From assembly GCA_935421135.1 (NCBI GenBank), contig OW285189.1, positions 8,329,072-8,393,071 on the forward strand: a stretch of DNA of 64,000 bases, written 5' to 3'. The notes beneath the pieces are model-generated. The model was given only the letters and a program-made list of their open reading frames with translations, made no database searches and was not told where the DNA came from. Origin of the DNA: Bugulina stolonifera (lineage: Eukaryota > Bryozoa > Gymnolaemata > Cheilostomatida > Bugulidae). Below, piece by piece: positions 11,023 through 21,817 of this stretch. How positions within the stretch are numbered: position 1 is the stretch's first letter; each line of letters begins with the position of its first letter. A program made the position numbers and the translations under genes.

Positions 11023-11933
11023 ATATATCTAACATGACGACATTAAAGGTCATCGAGACGCAAATGGACCGGGGGGGTTTATTACAATATGCATGCAAAT
11101 ACAATGTATAGACACAGCAGTCAGTACATTTGAACCTATGGGTCAACATGTGATGAAGAAAAAGTATATTTCCTAGTCGTACCGACACCTTCTACTCAGT
11201 ATATGCAATTAGCAGGGCCGATAGACCACTCTCTACCTCCCCACACATACCCAGGCAGTGTACCTGCAGGGGCAAAACCATTACAGTATGACCCATGGGG
11301 CTCATCTTAGCTTTGAGTAAGGTTGGAGCTACATGTAAGTAGTTATTCCAGCTACATCATGTATATGCTGTACATGTACATGTACAATTATTTTCCTGTG
11401 CGTTGCTAGTGTGAATAATTAAATTGTTGTAAAAAGGAGCAAAGCATTTCCCACAATTACATGTATATAGGCTATCTGTGAGCACATAGCATTACAATGT
11501 ACTCACACAGCATTCACAAGCTTTCAGATTTCACTTTGAGCATAATCTAGTAACTTTTGTCTGATATGGTGCATTCTTACCCTTGCTTCATCTTGGTGGA
11601 TGACTCTTGGCGCCCATTTTGAAAGGTCAATAGCCAAATCGTGTGAGCTGCGTGAGTTTCTCTGATTTCTTCGGAGACTACCATTTTGAATCTTACCTGT
11701 ATCACATTCCGCCTGCTAAAATAATGTAATAAACATACAAGTGATGTAGTGAAAAGGTTATTAAGAGCTAATAAGGGGCTATCACGTTTGTAGGTGTCCT
11801 GTCCCACCACGAGGTGAGTCCCTCAAGCTACCTACGGACATCTATCCAACTATTTGCCTAGGGAGTCTTCTTTTTACTTTTATCATACACTGGCCCATTG
11901 TCCACACTAAAGATTCACCACAAGCCATAATAC
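11023..11933. other. LTR 3'-end scrap and unique sequence
   Basis: Positions about 11130-11285 resemble the 3' part of the local LTR family (CCTATGGGTCA, GATAGACCACTCTC, and the terminal AACCATTACA ending at 11285) and match 22390-22553. The remainder is unique. The reverse-strand frame at 11577-11810 has no recognisable domain and is not called a gene. Confidence 0.4.
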
Positions 11934-12281
11934 TGTAATGGTACGCACAGTCGTCTCCTACACCTGATACTCATTATTGTGTGCACATACATGTATATAT
12001 CTGCTTGTACTTTACTCTATGTAACTCCTATATTATCGTATATACTTGTATAATTATTACTAAGTCTTTTAATGCCTTTTATACCCATGTACAGAGGCCC
12101 GACCTCTCAGAATCCATTGATATTCATTTTGTACATGAATTGGACCATTATAAGCAGCTTTTGTAGAACCCGACCTATTTTGGGTCGGCCGTCAGGCTTC
12201 CGGCGGCCATGTTGTTGCGCAACTTCCGGACAACCTTATGTCGTCTTTTCCCGACACTACGTCGGGCGGAAGTCCTTATTA

Positions 12282-13225
12282 TGTGATGGTCTGGACAAAC
12301 TCCTAAGGGCCGACCCCGATGGCCGATGCCCGACCACCTAGGAACATTAACATTATGGTGCTGTGTCTAGACTACTTGCTAGAACAGCAGAAACCAGGAC
12401 TCTAATTCCTATATGGCTCCCTGGATAAACAGTAGTCTTAATTACATTATCAGGCCATAAGCCGACCCCGACTGTTAGTCTAAGTGTCTATAATTAGTTA
12501 GGCATTGTTATTGTATACTTTACTGTACTTTTCCATGACGTATATGTCTGGCTTTTGCTTGTACTCTGTACTACTTAGCCATATACCATTGTACACTCAT
12601 GTATGGCATTTACTGAGTCATTATGTTGTTCTATTATATCTATAATTAGCTACCCATTGTTATTGTACATTACTGGTATTTTTCCATGACGTATATCCGT
12701 GTTATAGCACTCCTTTGTGTCCTTCTGCGAAGGTTAATGGTATTAATAGACATTGCGCCAGACTTGTTTTGATTGTAACGTAATGCTCTAGTACCGTTGT
12801 ATATATATGTCGGGCTTCCGGCTGCCATATTGTTGCGCAAGTTCCGGACGACCTTATGTCGTCTTTCCTGACACTAGTCGGGCGGAAGTTCTCCTACTAT
12901 ATAAAGGCCACTGTTTTTACTGTTCATTGTCTCAGTCTACACTTGGCTTTCAATAAAGACACATCTATACTTGATACAGAGACTTTCACTTCCTTTTGTC
13001 AGGTCATTCGCTTAGCGAACCGCCTACTAGGTCGGATCACTCTCTTTCATTGTATTGTCTGAAGGTCAGACTTGGAACCAGATGGGTCGTCTTTGGTAGT
13101 TCTTGGGCTACTGAGACCGCTCGATCTTTCATGTAATGCGAAGTCCTATTACCACTCATAGGCACTTCATTTCTGGGTCGATAGTTGTTCAAGGACGACC
13201 GCACCAAATCACAGAAACCATTACA
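12282..13225 (+). mobile_element. 5' LTR of gag-only retrotransposon
   Basis: This 944-bp direct repeat starts TGTGATGGTCTGG and ends AACCATTACA. It matches 16736-17679 with about eight differences by eye (over 99% identity), implying a recent insertion. A TATA box (CTATATAAAGG, about 12898) is followed within about 50 bp by AATAAAG (12952-12958), an unusually compact promoter-to-poly(A) arrangement shared by sister LTRs. GC-rich CCGGACGACC and GGGCGGAAG boxes precede the TATA box. Confidence 0.9.
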
Positions 13226-13227
13226 TT

Positions 13228-13245
13228 GGTGGCAGCAGTGGGATT
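13228..13245 (+). promoter_or_regulatory. Primer binding site, tRNA-Leu type
   Basis: TGGTGGCAGCAGTGGGAT begins two bases after the LTR end. It is complementary to a tRNA-Leu 3' end with one difference. An untranslated leader of about 390 bp follows before gag. Confidence 0.75.
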
Positions 13246-13634
13246 CTAAGGTCGTACTCTTACGATACGAAGTGAAGGAAGGTGACCTCGGCCTCGGGTA
13301 ACCCGACCGACCTCATTCTTCAATACTTCAACGGCGATTAAGGACTCGGACCCGGGAACCTTGGATACGAGAAGGTGACAAACGCTAAAGTGCACCCATA
13401 ATTCTCGTGGTTCCGCTGGATGTAGCCCGACCTACGCCGGATCTTCAATCAAAGACCGACCTCGGATCCAGAACAGATTGACGGTACTCAGTATGTCATA
13501 CTAGGCCGACTCGGCCTACAAACTCGACTTATCTACTACCAAGACCCTACTATACCAGACGTCGGGGTCGGCCCTCGGGCTCTCACAGAATACAGTATCA
13601 GTACTCCTCACACTTCAAGCCCTCACCTAAGGAG

Positions 13635-15737
13635 ATGAAAAAGGGGCAACGAAACAAGAAGGGCAAGAAGTCCAAATGCCCAGGAGTCGTACCTTCCCCT
13701 GGAACCCTAGACGGACTCGCAGGACTCAAGCAAGCACCTGGAGCGACCCTAGATGAGCACGCTGGGGTGGTATGGCAGCTGGTCTGCCAAGAATACGCAG
13801 GCATGGCATATGCCGACCGAGAACAAGTCGCCACCAAGTACTTCTGCTCCTCCCTAACTGATAGGCACCTACGCAGACATATCGAGAGTGCCGACCCTCA
13901 GGATTTAGATGAGGCAATGGAGGTAGGGAATGAATTCCTTTACCCAGAAGATGTTGTACCACAAGACTTCTACACGATCACCGACCCCAGAGCCCGATAT
14001 GAGGCTTTCCTGACGGGCTTTGAGTTCCTACAACAAAACTGTGCCCGACTTCCCAAGGAAGATGATGACCCTCTTGCCCCAGAGGAAATCACCAAGACAC
14101 CCGACGCTGAAACCCAACCTACCGACATGGACCGAATAAGGAACCTGCTTCAGCAGGTGATGTACCAAGCAGAGCAGGACCTCAAGACACTCAGCTACAA
14201 CGGACAAGAGGACGTAGAACTCTTCATAGACGACTTCACCACTATGGCAGAGCGTTGCAACTGGAATGACAGAGCACGCCTCATACGGCTTAGAGCCGCC
14301 CTACACGGGCCCGCACAAGAATGCGGACGACCCCGATCAGTCGAAGAGATATTTTCCCGACTGAGGGAACAGTATGGACTATCTGCCAGAGAAGCCCGAT
14401 GGAAGCTGTCCACCCTGGAACAGCCAGCCCACACGTCACTCAGAGACTATGCAGCTCTCATCCGTAGACTGATGGCAACAGCCTTTGAAGGAGCACCCCC
14501 TGCATCTTTGGACGAATGGACTGTCGAGAAGTTCTGCCTCACAGTCCACAACCACGGCCTACGATGGTACTACACATGGTTACAGCCCGATGATATGGAA
14601 CAAGCACTGGAAACCGGAGCAGCCTTCCTACGTAACAAAGATGGCAGGACCAGTCCTCCAGAACAACAAGAGGAGCTTCCCGCTGACCTCCTACGGAAAG
14701 CCCTACATACCCTCCTACAGAAATGTCAAGAAGCGGATGACGGACCGACGGTCACACCGGAACCCGTCCCAGTAGATGACCCCATTCCTACTGCAGCCGA
14801 CACAGACAACAAACCAGGAGAAGGTGGACCACACTACAATGATCGTCCACAGAGGCCGACGGATATATCAGAACCCGTCCCAGTAGATGAACCCATTCCT
14901 ACTGAGGCCAACCCAAGAGAAGGTGGACCGAACTACAATGGTCGTCCACAGAGGCCGACGGACCCATCAGAACCCGTCTTAGTGGGAGAACCCATACCCA
15001 CTAGGCCGACAGGACAGTCAACCTGTCTACAGAAATCAGGACCAACCCCAGAGGACGGCCCTGCTCCATTCAACACTAAGATGGACTCACCCACAGCGGA
15101 CCTACCCACAGAGAGATCCGAACCTTCGACACAAAATTCCCTGTCAAAGCCCAAGAAGAAGAAGAAGCGGAAGACTAGGAGCCAGCCCAATTTAAGGCCA
15201 CCGAAACAAACAAACTGTTTCCAAGGCCCAGGGTCGACCCCAGAAGATGACTCTGGCCTGTCCACTCCTAAGGTGGACTCGCCCCCACAGGATCTGACTG
15301 TAGACAGATCTTACCTTCAGTTGCAGCAAGAGATTCCGAAAGAAACCCAAACCAGCCCGACGGACGACGTATCGTGCGGAGAACTGTCAGCCGATACAGT
15401 CCCAGTCCCCGGACTACCGATCTACACGGCACAACCCGTGGTGAGTCAAATATCGGAGCTACCTCTGGACCTCTCAAAGGAAGTACAAGTTTTAACAGCC
15501 CGACCAGACTCGATCAGTTCGGTGGAGACCTTCCCAGTAAAAGAGGAACAGTCTACACTCCTTGCAGTTCAAGAAGTAGAATGCTTCTCAACGGAATCCA
15601 ACAATGCCGAAGGAAATTGGCCAGAAGTAAAGATTGCTGAGGATCTAGAACTCCTAGTACAACCCGTATCAGAGGACCTCATCGGCCAGGCCGACCCTAC
15701 AAGGGATCCTCCTCCTAAGGGTCAAGGCACTACTTGA
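13635..15737 (+). CDS. Gag-like protein of a pol-less LTR retrotransposon
   Basis: This 700-residue protein opens with a lysine-rich N-terminus. Residues about 43-103 resemble the tail of the capsid domain that appears in full at residues about 186-333: both have an FL-terminated helix, DLDEAMEVGNEFL versus DMEQALETGAAFL. So the capsid C-terminal half is duplicated. Residues about 375-470 hold a proline-rich repeat (EPVPVDxPIPT, then PQRPTD) and residues about 470-570 a second repeat (TPEDxxx, then KVDSP) interrupted by a basic KKKKKRK stretch that could be a nuclear signal. There is no CCHC knuckle, protease, reverse transcriptase or integrase. The product probably assembles particles, using enzymes from a partner element. 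The start at 13635 is the first Met of the frame after the leader. Confidence 0.75.
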   Translation: MKKGQRNKKGKKSKCPGVVPSPGTLDGLAGLKQAPGATLDEHAGVVWQLVCQEYAGMAYADREQVATKYFCSSLTDRHLRRHIESADPQDLDEAMEVGNEFLYPEDVVPQDFYTITDPRARYEAFLTGFEFLQQNCARLPKEDDDPLAPEEITKTPDAETQPTDMDRIRNLLQQVMYQAEQDLKTLSYNGQEDVELFIDDFTTMAERCNWNDRARLIRLRAALHGPAQECGRPRSVEEIFSRLREQYGLSAREARWKLSTLEQPAHTSLRDYAALIRRLMATAFEGAPPASLDEWTVEKFCLTVHNHGLRWYYTWLQPDDMEQALETGAAFLRNKDGRTSPPEQQEELPADLLRKALHTLLQKCQEADDGPTVTPEPVPVDDPIPTAADTDNKPGEGGPHYNDRPQRPTDISEPVPVDEPIPTEANPREGGPNYNGRPQRPTDPSEPVLVGEPIPTRPTGQSTCLQKSGPTPEDGPAPFNTKMDSPTADLPTERSEPSTQNSLSKPKKKKKRKTRSQPNLRPPKQTNCFQGPGSTPEDDSGLSTPKVDSPPQDLTVDRSYLQLQQEIPKETQTSPTDDVSCGELSADTVPVPGLPIYTAQPVVSQISELPLDLSKEVQVLTARPDSISSVETFPVKEEQSTLLAVQEVECFSTESNNAEGNWPEVKIAEDLELLVQPVSEDLIGQADPTRDPPPKGQGTT

Positions 15738-15746
15738 TCCGACCCT

Positions 15747-15986
15747 ATGGCAAAGGACAGTGTCTCAGAAGAGACAAAGGGAATCACCTGCGATGACGAG
15801 TCGTCATCCCATTCAATGACTAAAGATGTCATCCCAGTTCGTGAGACACGAACCGACCCAGCAGAGCTCTCGCTGGACGAAACCAAAGATGAGCCAATGG
15901 ATTTGACAACAGGACTTCAGATTGTATCTGCAAATCTAACCCCAGGGAAATCAGAACAAATCACCAACAAGAGGCAGAAGCCGTGA
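15747..15986 (+). CDS. In-frame continuation after gag stop
   Basis: The frame is the same as gag and is separated from it only by the TGA at 15735-15737 and three codons. It encodes 79 acidic, serine/threonine-rich residues with a PMDLT motif, resembling the tail of gag in composition. It is either a readthrough extension or an ancestral continuation broken by one nonsense change. No domain is recognised. Confidence 0.5.
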   Translation: MAKDSVSEETKGITCDDESSSHSMTKDVIPVRETRTDPAELSLDETKDEPMDLTTGLQIVSANLTPGKSEQITNKRQKP

Positions 15987-16705
15987 CACCCGACTCAGGG
16001 TTGCAACCCACAGATAGCCAAGGCAAGCCTATCCCGGTATGCAAGGAACCTGACAAACCCTCTGACAGGAAGGCCGACTTAACTCACTCCCCAGATGGTG
16101 CTGACGACTCTTTCCAGCATCCTGAATCTTGGCCTTGCGACAGACAATGGACCAAGGGAGAAACAGTCTACCCAAGGACACAAGAGTCCATCAGCCAGGG
16201 ACAAGGGACCCAGTGCAAACTGACACTCCCAAGAAAGATGGAAAGTCGACCAACCTCACCAGAACCGCCAGATAGACCGAAGTCGCCGATCTCCTTTCGA
16301 CCACAGACACCAAGAGGGACGAGTCACCTGATGACAAGCCCAGACGGCCAAGGACAAAGGCAAAGACTAGGAACAAGAATGGCCACATGGATACGAGGCC
16401 GACCCCCTGAACAGGTTCGTTGGAAAAAGGACCTAGTCACCCATCTTTTCGTCTACCCTTTGGTGATCTTCATGATTAGTCGTTTACTTCCCACCGAAGT
16501 ACCACTAGCAGTCTTAAACCCAAGCAACCTGAGGGCCCAGACAGTAACCATTGCTGAGCTGTTGCTGAAAGAAGTCATTAGCTGGATTACAGGGAAGAGC
16601 ATGGCGTTCGCCAGCTTAGTACACCCGTACCTAATGGATTGGAAACCTGGAGGATATTGGACGCAGAGTCGACCCCCAGAAAGTTGTCTCCCCATGGTAT
16701 ATTAG
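15983..16705 (+). CDS. Overlapping third frame, proline/arginine-rich
   Basis: The frame opens at a GTG that overlaps the preceding stop (GTGA), i.e. it is in the -1 frame, so it needs a frameshift or is a broken continuation; initiation at this GTG is unlikely in a eukaryote. The first 140 residues are Pro/Ser/Arg-rich like the gag tail. Residues about 150-178 include a hydrophobic run (LFVYPLVIFMISRLL) that could be a membrane segment. The frame ends about 20 bp before the purine tract. No envelope or pol motif is recognised. It is probably the remaining part of one ancestral long ORF (13635-16705). Confidence 0.45.
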   Translation: MTPDSGLQPTDSQGKPIPVCKEPDKPSDRKADLTHSPDGADDSFQHPESWPCDRQWTKGETVYPRTQESISQGQGTQCKLTLPRKMESRPTSPEPPDRPKSPISFRPQTPRGTSHLMTSPDGQGQRQRLGTRMATWIRGRPPEQVRWKKDLVTHLFVYPLVIFMISRLLPTEVPLAVLNPSNLRAQTVTIAELLLKEVISWITGKSMAFASLVHPYLMDWKPGGYWTQSRPPESCLPMVY

Positions 16706-16725
16706 TAGTCCCCTGTACCACTAAT

Positions 16726-16735
16726 AGGGGGGCTA
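16726..16735 (+). promoter_or_regulatory. Polypurine tract
   Basis: AGGGGGGCTA directly precedes the 3' LTR TGTGATGG, the expected position of the plus-strand primer. Confidence 0.75.
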
Positions 16736-17679
16736 TGTGATGGTCTGGACAAACTCCTAAGGGCCGACCCCGATGGCCGATGCCCGACCACCTAGGAACA
16801 TTAACATCATGGTGCTGTGTCTATACTACTTGCTAGAACAGCAGAAACCAGGACTCTAATTCCTATATGGCTCCCTGGATAAACAGTAGTCTTAATTACA
16901 TTATCAGGCCATAAGCCGACCCCGACTGTTAGTCTAAGTGTCTATAATTAGTTAGGCATTGTTATTGTATACTTTACTGTACTTTTCCATGACGTATATG
17001 TCTGGCTTTTGCTTGTACTCTGTACTACTTAACCATATACCATTGTACACTCATGTATGGCATTTACTGAGTCATTATGTTGTTCTATTATATCTATAAT
17101 TAGCTACCCATTGTTATTGTACATTACTGGTATTTTTCCATGACGTATATCCGTGTTATAGCACTCCTTTGTGTCCTTCTGCGAAGGTTAATGGTATTAA
17201 TAGACATTGCGCCAGACTTGTTTTGATTGTAACGTAATGCTCTAGTACCGTTGTATATATATGTCGGGCTTCCGGCTGCCATATTGTTGCGCAAGTTCCG
17301 GACGACCTTATGTCGTCTTTCCTGACACTAGTCGGGCGGAAGTTCTCCTACTATATAAAGGCCACTGTTTTTACTGTTCATTGTCTCAGTCTACACTTGG
17401 CTTTCAATAAAGACACATCTATACTTGATACAGAGACTTTCACTTTCTTTTGTCAGGTCATTCGCTTAGCGAACCGCCTACTAGGTCGGATCACTCTCTT
17501 TCATTGTATTGTCTGAAGGTCAGACTTGGGACCAGATGGGTCGTCTTTGGTAGTTCTTGGGCTACTGAGACCGCTCGATCTTTCATGTAATGCGAAGTCT
17601 TATTACCACTCATAGGCACTTCATTTCTGGGTCGATAGTCGTCCAAGGACGACCGCACCAAATCACAGAAACCATTACA
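16736..17679 (+). mobile_element. 3' LTR of gag-only retrotransposon
   Basis: 944-bp partner of 12282-13225, with the same TG...CA ends, TATA box and AATAAAG. The element's flanks are ATTA on the left and ATAC on the right, so its own 4-bp target duplication is not clear. Confidence 0.9.
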
Positions 17680-18014
17680 ATACTATATAAAGGGCATTGT
17701 TTCACTGTTCATTGTCTCAGTCTTCACTTGGCTTTCAATAAAGACACATCTATACTTGATACAGAGACTTTCACTTTCTTTTGTCAGGTCATTCGCTTAG
17801 CGAACCGCCTACTAGGTTGGATCACTCTCTTTCAACGTATAGTCTGAAGGTCAGACTTGGGACCAGATGGGTCGTCTCTGGTAGTTATTGGGCTACTGAG
17901 ACCGCTCGATCTTTCATGTAATGCGAAGTCCTAGCACCACTCATAGGCACTTCAATTCTGAGTCGGTAGTCGTCCAAGGACGACCGCACCAAATCACAGA
18001 AACCATTACAATAC

Positions 18015-18724
18015 TGTAATGGTTACGCACAGTTCTCTTCAACCACCTGACACTAATTATATGTATACCTGCTTGTATTCCTTGTTACTCAGTTGAATAT
18101 GTTGTGTATATACTTGAATATGGCATTACTAAGTCATTGTATTGATTTTATACCCATGTAAAGAGGCCCGACCTCTCAGAATTACTTGATATTCACTTTG
18201 TATATGAATTGGATGATTCTAAGCATCTTTTGTAATAACCCAACCCATTTTGGGTCGGCCATCGGACTTCCGGCCGCCATATTGTTGCGCAATTTCCGGA
18301 CGACCCTATGTCGTCTTTTCCCAACACTATGTCGGCCTTTTTACCGGAACTTCCTCCGGAAGTTCTATTACTATATAAAGGGCATTGTTTTTATGCTTGA
18401 TGTCTCAGTTCTTGCTTGGATCTCAATAAAGACACATCTATACTTATATACAGAGACTTTCACTTCGTAGATACATGTAGGTCATTCTAGTTGTTAAGGT
18501 CCTCGACCTTGCAACACGAACTGCCTACTAGGTCGGATCACTCTTTCTCAGTATAGTAAGCAAGCACAAGTCGGGATCACATGGGTCGTCTTTGGTAGTT
18601 CTTTGACTACTGGCTCCGATCAATCTTTCATGTAATGAAAAGGCCTAGCACCACTCATAGGCACTTCCTTTTGGCCTCGGGAGTCGTCTTAGGGCGACCA
18701 TACCAGAAACCAAAAACCATTACA
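18015..18724 (+). mobile_element. Solo LTR, ATAC target duplication
   Basis: TGTAATGGTTACGC to AAAACCATTACA, 710 bp, with ATAC on both sides; the left ATAC (18011-18014) is also the right duplication of the preceding LTR. It has CCGGACGACC, a paired CCGGAA, TATATAAAGG (about 18373) and CAATAAAGACACATC (about 18423). Confidence 0.85.
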
Positions 18725-18975
18725 ATACAATAACAGTAACAGCAAAAATATATACAACCATGCCAAACAACTAATCTAACATAATAATTATGCTGAGGCT
18801 TCATCTTTGTTCACAATTCATGGTGCTTTCACTTATATTGATTTGGACTGGACTGCATATCAGCTGCAATTACACCTTATTTTTTACTTTCAAATCTTAT
18901 ATTTCACATTAAACATTATTTTTTTACTTTAAAATAGTAACTTTTCACATTCAAATACTACGTTTGGAAAAATAT

Positions 18976-19922
18976 TGTAGCGTTTTGAGCTGTGTTTACA
19001 TACAAGTGCCGATATGACACGAGTATGGGAAGGGCTTGGAGGTTGGTAGAGGACGACCAAGTGACCTTCCACACATTACATAAAGAGTGAACAGTTAGTT
19101 AGTCCTCTTGTAATTATATATCTTGACGTAGGCCATGCTGAGACTCATCTAAGAGTCCAGGGTCGACGTAGGTCTGTAGAGTTTATACTCCAAAAGAGTG
19201 TAGAAAGAAGTTCTGATAATCTAGGAACTTAGGCCCGATGCTAGATTCATATAGAATCCAGTATCGACTTAAGCCGTAGATGTAAACTCACAAGGAGTGT
19301 ATAGAGATATGCTTATACGAGGATGGGGATGAACTCGAGCCGTATGGATCTATGGATCCGCCGGTGGAGTTACCTGCCTACAAGAGTAAGTCTCTAGGTT
19401 TGAGTTAGGAGATGTTGCTTTATTAAAGCGCAATCAACAACTGATTTAATACAGAAAATGTGTTGTCTTATATACTAAATATGCTTACGGTAAAGGTACG
19501 ATAAGGTATCGGGCCAGAACTGATACAACAACATGGATGGTTCCGCCCGACGTCGGCCACAAAAAGGGTCGGCTTTGGCACAAAAAGTGCTTACAATAGC
19601 CTAAAATGGAAAGTATATAAATATGGGCCTATTCCAAGATATCGGCCTTCAAAAGTACATGGTAAAAGACTTGGTCTTGTATAATCAGATAAGAGAAGAT
19701 AATTACTTACATAATGCGGAAAAAACCAAGTGTAATTACAATAATCTGATTGGTGAATAACACTAATAGAGCACACTATAAGTAGTTGATTATAATAAGA
19801 GTATGACCATGCATGTATAATAAGTGTTCAAGGTAAGACAATAATGCATGAATGAGTAATTGTATAATGTCAGTGTGTGGCTAGCCAAGGGAGATTATTA
19901 CCACGGAGGCTGATTCAGCACA
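18976..19922 (-). mobile_element. Solo LTR, reverse strand, ATAT duplication
   Basis: Plus-strand TGTAGCGTTTTGAGC to GATTCAGCACA, 947 bp, with ATAT at 18972-18975 and 19923-19926. It is related to the 20968-21817 LTR: both have CGGGC-rich boxes, an equivalent TATA region, and a poly(A) signal (reverse-strand AATAAAG near 19428). Its sequence has diverged well away from the 18015 type, so this is a separate subfamily. Confidence 0.7.
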
Positions 19923-20329
19923 ATATTTTCTTTCTGTGCGACGGTAGATTTATGAGTGCTCCCAAATGTTTGTCTAATTTGGAGAAGCTGAGAGAAAGTA
20001 CATGAGGGCCTAGGTAGTGACAGTAGGAAGTCAGTGAATTGATTGATTGATTGAAAAGCCAAGAACGATACAGAGATTCTGTTAGAAAAATACCTGGTGT
20101 ATACGTATAATATTAATCAACATGATTGTACATGAATTTGATAGGTAAAAACTCACAAATTGTCTACTTCCCTGGTTGGCCATGTGGCTACTTCTTTCAC
20201 TGTTTCTCCTCCAAGATTATTCACATACATCTAAAATTTATAATTCTACATGTACAGGTAGGTGAGCATTTAGTACAACAATGTGCTACTGTTAGTAAAT
20301 TAAAAGTGCTGCACACGTATACGTACATG
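19923..20329. other. No gene seen
   Basis: Unique AT-rich sequence between an LTR and the left arm of an inverted repeat. The open frame at 20126-20386 runs into that arm and shows no domain. Confidence 0.45.
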
Positions 20330-20727
20330 CAGTGTTCGAAGTGTGGTTATACAGAAGTATACGGCGTGTATCCACCTCAATTTTAGTGGGTACATGGCCA
20401 GCAGGCGTGTACCCTCATGTGAGAACTACCAGTGGGAATGTTACGGCTTCTTTCAATAGCAGTTGAGCTAATCCGCTTTTATTCGCAGCCCATTAGTACA
20501 TTAGCTAGTTGCTAGTTGTTTTAGTAAAGGTATAGCACCCTTACTGATTGCAACCTAAGACATTGAGAAGTCGCTAACCTAGTCAATTGAATATTTTGAT
20601 CAAATTGGTTTCTAAAGTTTTTCCATTTCAATATTGATAGGTTTTACAAAATAACATAATTATGAGAAATAGGTGGTAATATGTGTAGCAAACATTTTTA
20701 TATTTGCAAATCCTAAGTACTACTGTG

Positions 20728-20960
20728 AGACCGACTGTTAGTCGTCCTTTTTGCCGGAAGCCACCAGAGGCAGATTTTGTATATAAGTAGCGATGTTTTT
20801 GTATGCAGTTAAGCTGTCTGTCGAAGCTCAATAAAGTCACATCATCTAGTGTACATGTATATTCTTATATAAAGACACCGGAGTTATCTATTCTAAACTG
20901 GTATACTCTTAGCCAAGGTCCTTTGGGACTAACAGCCAGAGTGCAAGAATAGACCAGGTA
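20728..20960 (+). mobile_element. LTR fragment (U3-R part)
   Basis: It contains the family order GTCGTCCTTTTTGCCGGAAG, TATATAAG (about 20780) and CTCAATAAAGTCACATC (about 20828), but no clear TG/CA termini. Confidence 0.55.
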
Positions 20961-20967
20961 TGCATAT

Positions 20968-21817
20968 TGTGATGTTTCGGCATGCCAGTCATGTCCAGTC
21001 TCTTATAGACTGCCACACATAACTAACTCTACATTGCCCACAGTTGCAGTGCATGCCTATTATTAACTAACCGTCTGGCTCATGTAATATTATTATCCAA
21101 TCATGTTCACCTAAACTTATCTATTAATTTTTACTATGCATTAAGCATCATTATAGCAAGTTGATATTATAGTATTAACTATTTTAAGTCTTTTTACCTA
21201 TTATTATTAATGGTCGATGTCTCAGATTATGCCTGTTTTTACATATATAATATCTTTTACATGAGTATAAGCCCTTTTCGTCAATGGCCGACGCTTTTAA
21301 GGTTGGACCTTGGGCACTTTTCAGCCATATTGTTATGCAATTTCCGGGGCCGATACCTTATTGTCCCCACCCGATACCATATCGGGCTTTTTACCGGAAC
21401 TTTACCAGAAGCTGATTTAGTATAAAAGCAAGCACATTTTCATATGCTAGTCAGTTATTGATTGCGCTCTAATAAAGCAACATCTCTTAACTTAACCTAC
21501 AGAGTCTTACTCTTGCAGGTAGGCAGCTGCAACCCTGGTCCCTTTGGACCTTTAGCGCCCGAGCTCGTCCTCATACTCGTATAAGACTCTTACCACACCC
21601 TTTATGAGTATAAACGTCGGACCCTATTTGATTCTTGACTCTTCAATGAGCCTAAGCATCGGGCCTACACATCCTTACAACACTAATAAGAGCTACATGT
21701 ACATAACTGTTCACTCTTTATGTAATGATGGAAGGACAATTTGACAGACCACTCTCAAGCACTTCCCACACTCGTGTCTACATCGGCACCAGTGTGACCT
21801 ACCCATGAAACATTACA
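20968..21817 (+). mobile_element. Solo LTR, ATAT duplication
   Basis: TGTGATGTTTCGG to GAAACATTACA, 850 bp, flanked by ATAT (20964-20967 and 21818-21821). It carries TTTCCGGGGCCGA, a TATAAAAG box (about 21421), TCTAATAAAGCAACATC (about 21468) and the 3' motif CCCACACTCGTGT shared with the 10779-11022 palindrome. Confidence 0.8.

Larger units (their letters stand above)
11934..18010 (+). mobile_element. Solo LTR interrupted by the gag-only element
   Basis: The outer LTR consists of 11934-12281 plus 17680-18010, about 679 bp when joined. It starts TGTAATGGTACGC and ends AACCATTACA. The 4-bp sequence ATAC lies on both sides (11930-11933 and 18011-18014), as expected for a target duplication. 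The interruption falls just before its TATA box: the right half begins ATACTATATAAAGG. It has the family CCGGA boxes (near 12225) and AATAAAG (near 17738). Confidence 0.75.

Noticed and set aside
16440..16560. Envelope transmembrane segment in the gag-only element
   Set aside because: There is one hydrophobic run, but no signal peptide, cysteine pattern or cleavage site; noted only as a possible membrane segment.
12856..17516. Duplicate 68-residue ORFs at 12856 and 17310
   Set aside because: They lie in the two LTRs across the promoter and poly(A) signal, and are regulatory sequence rather than genes.
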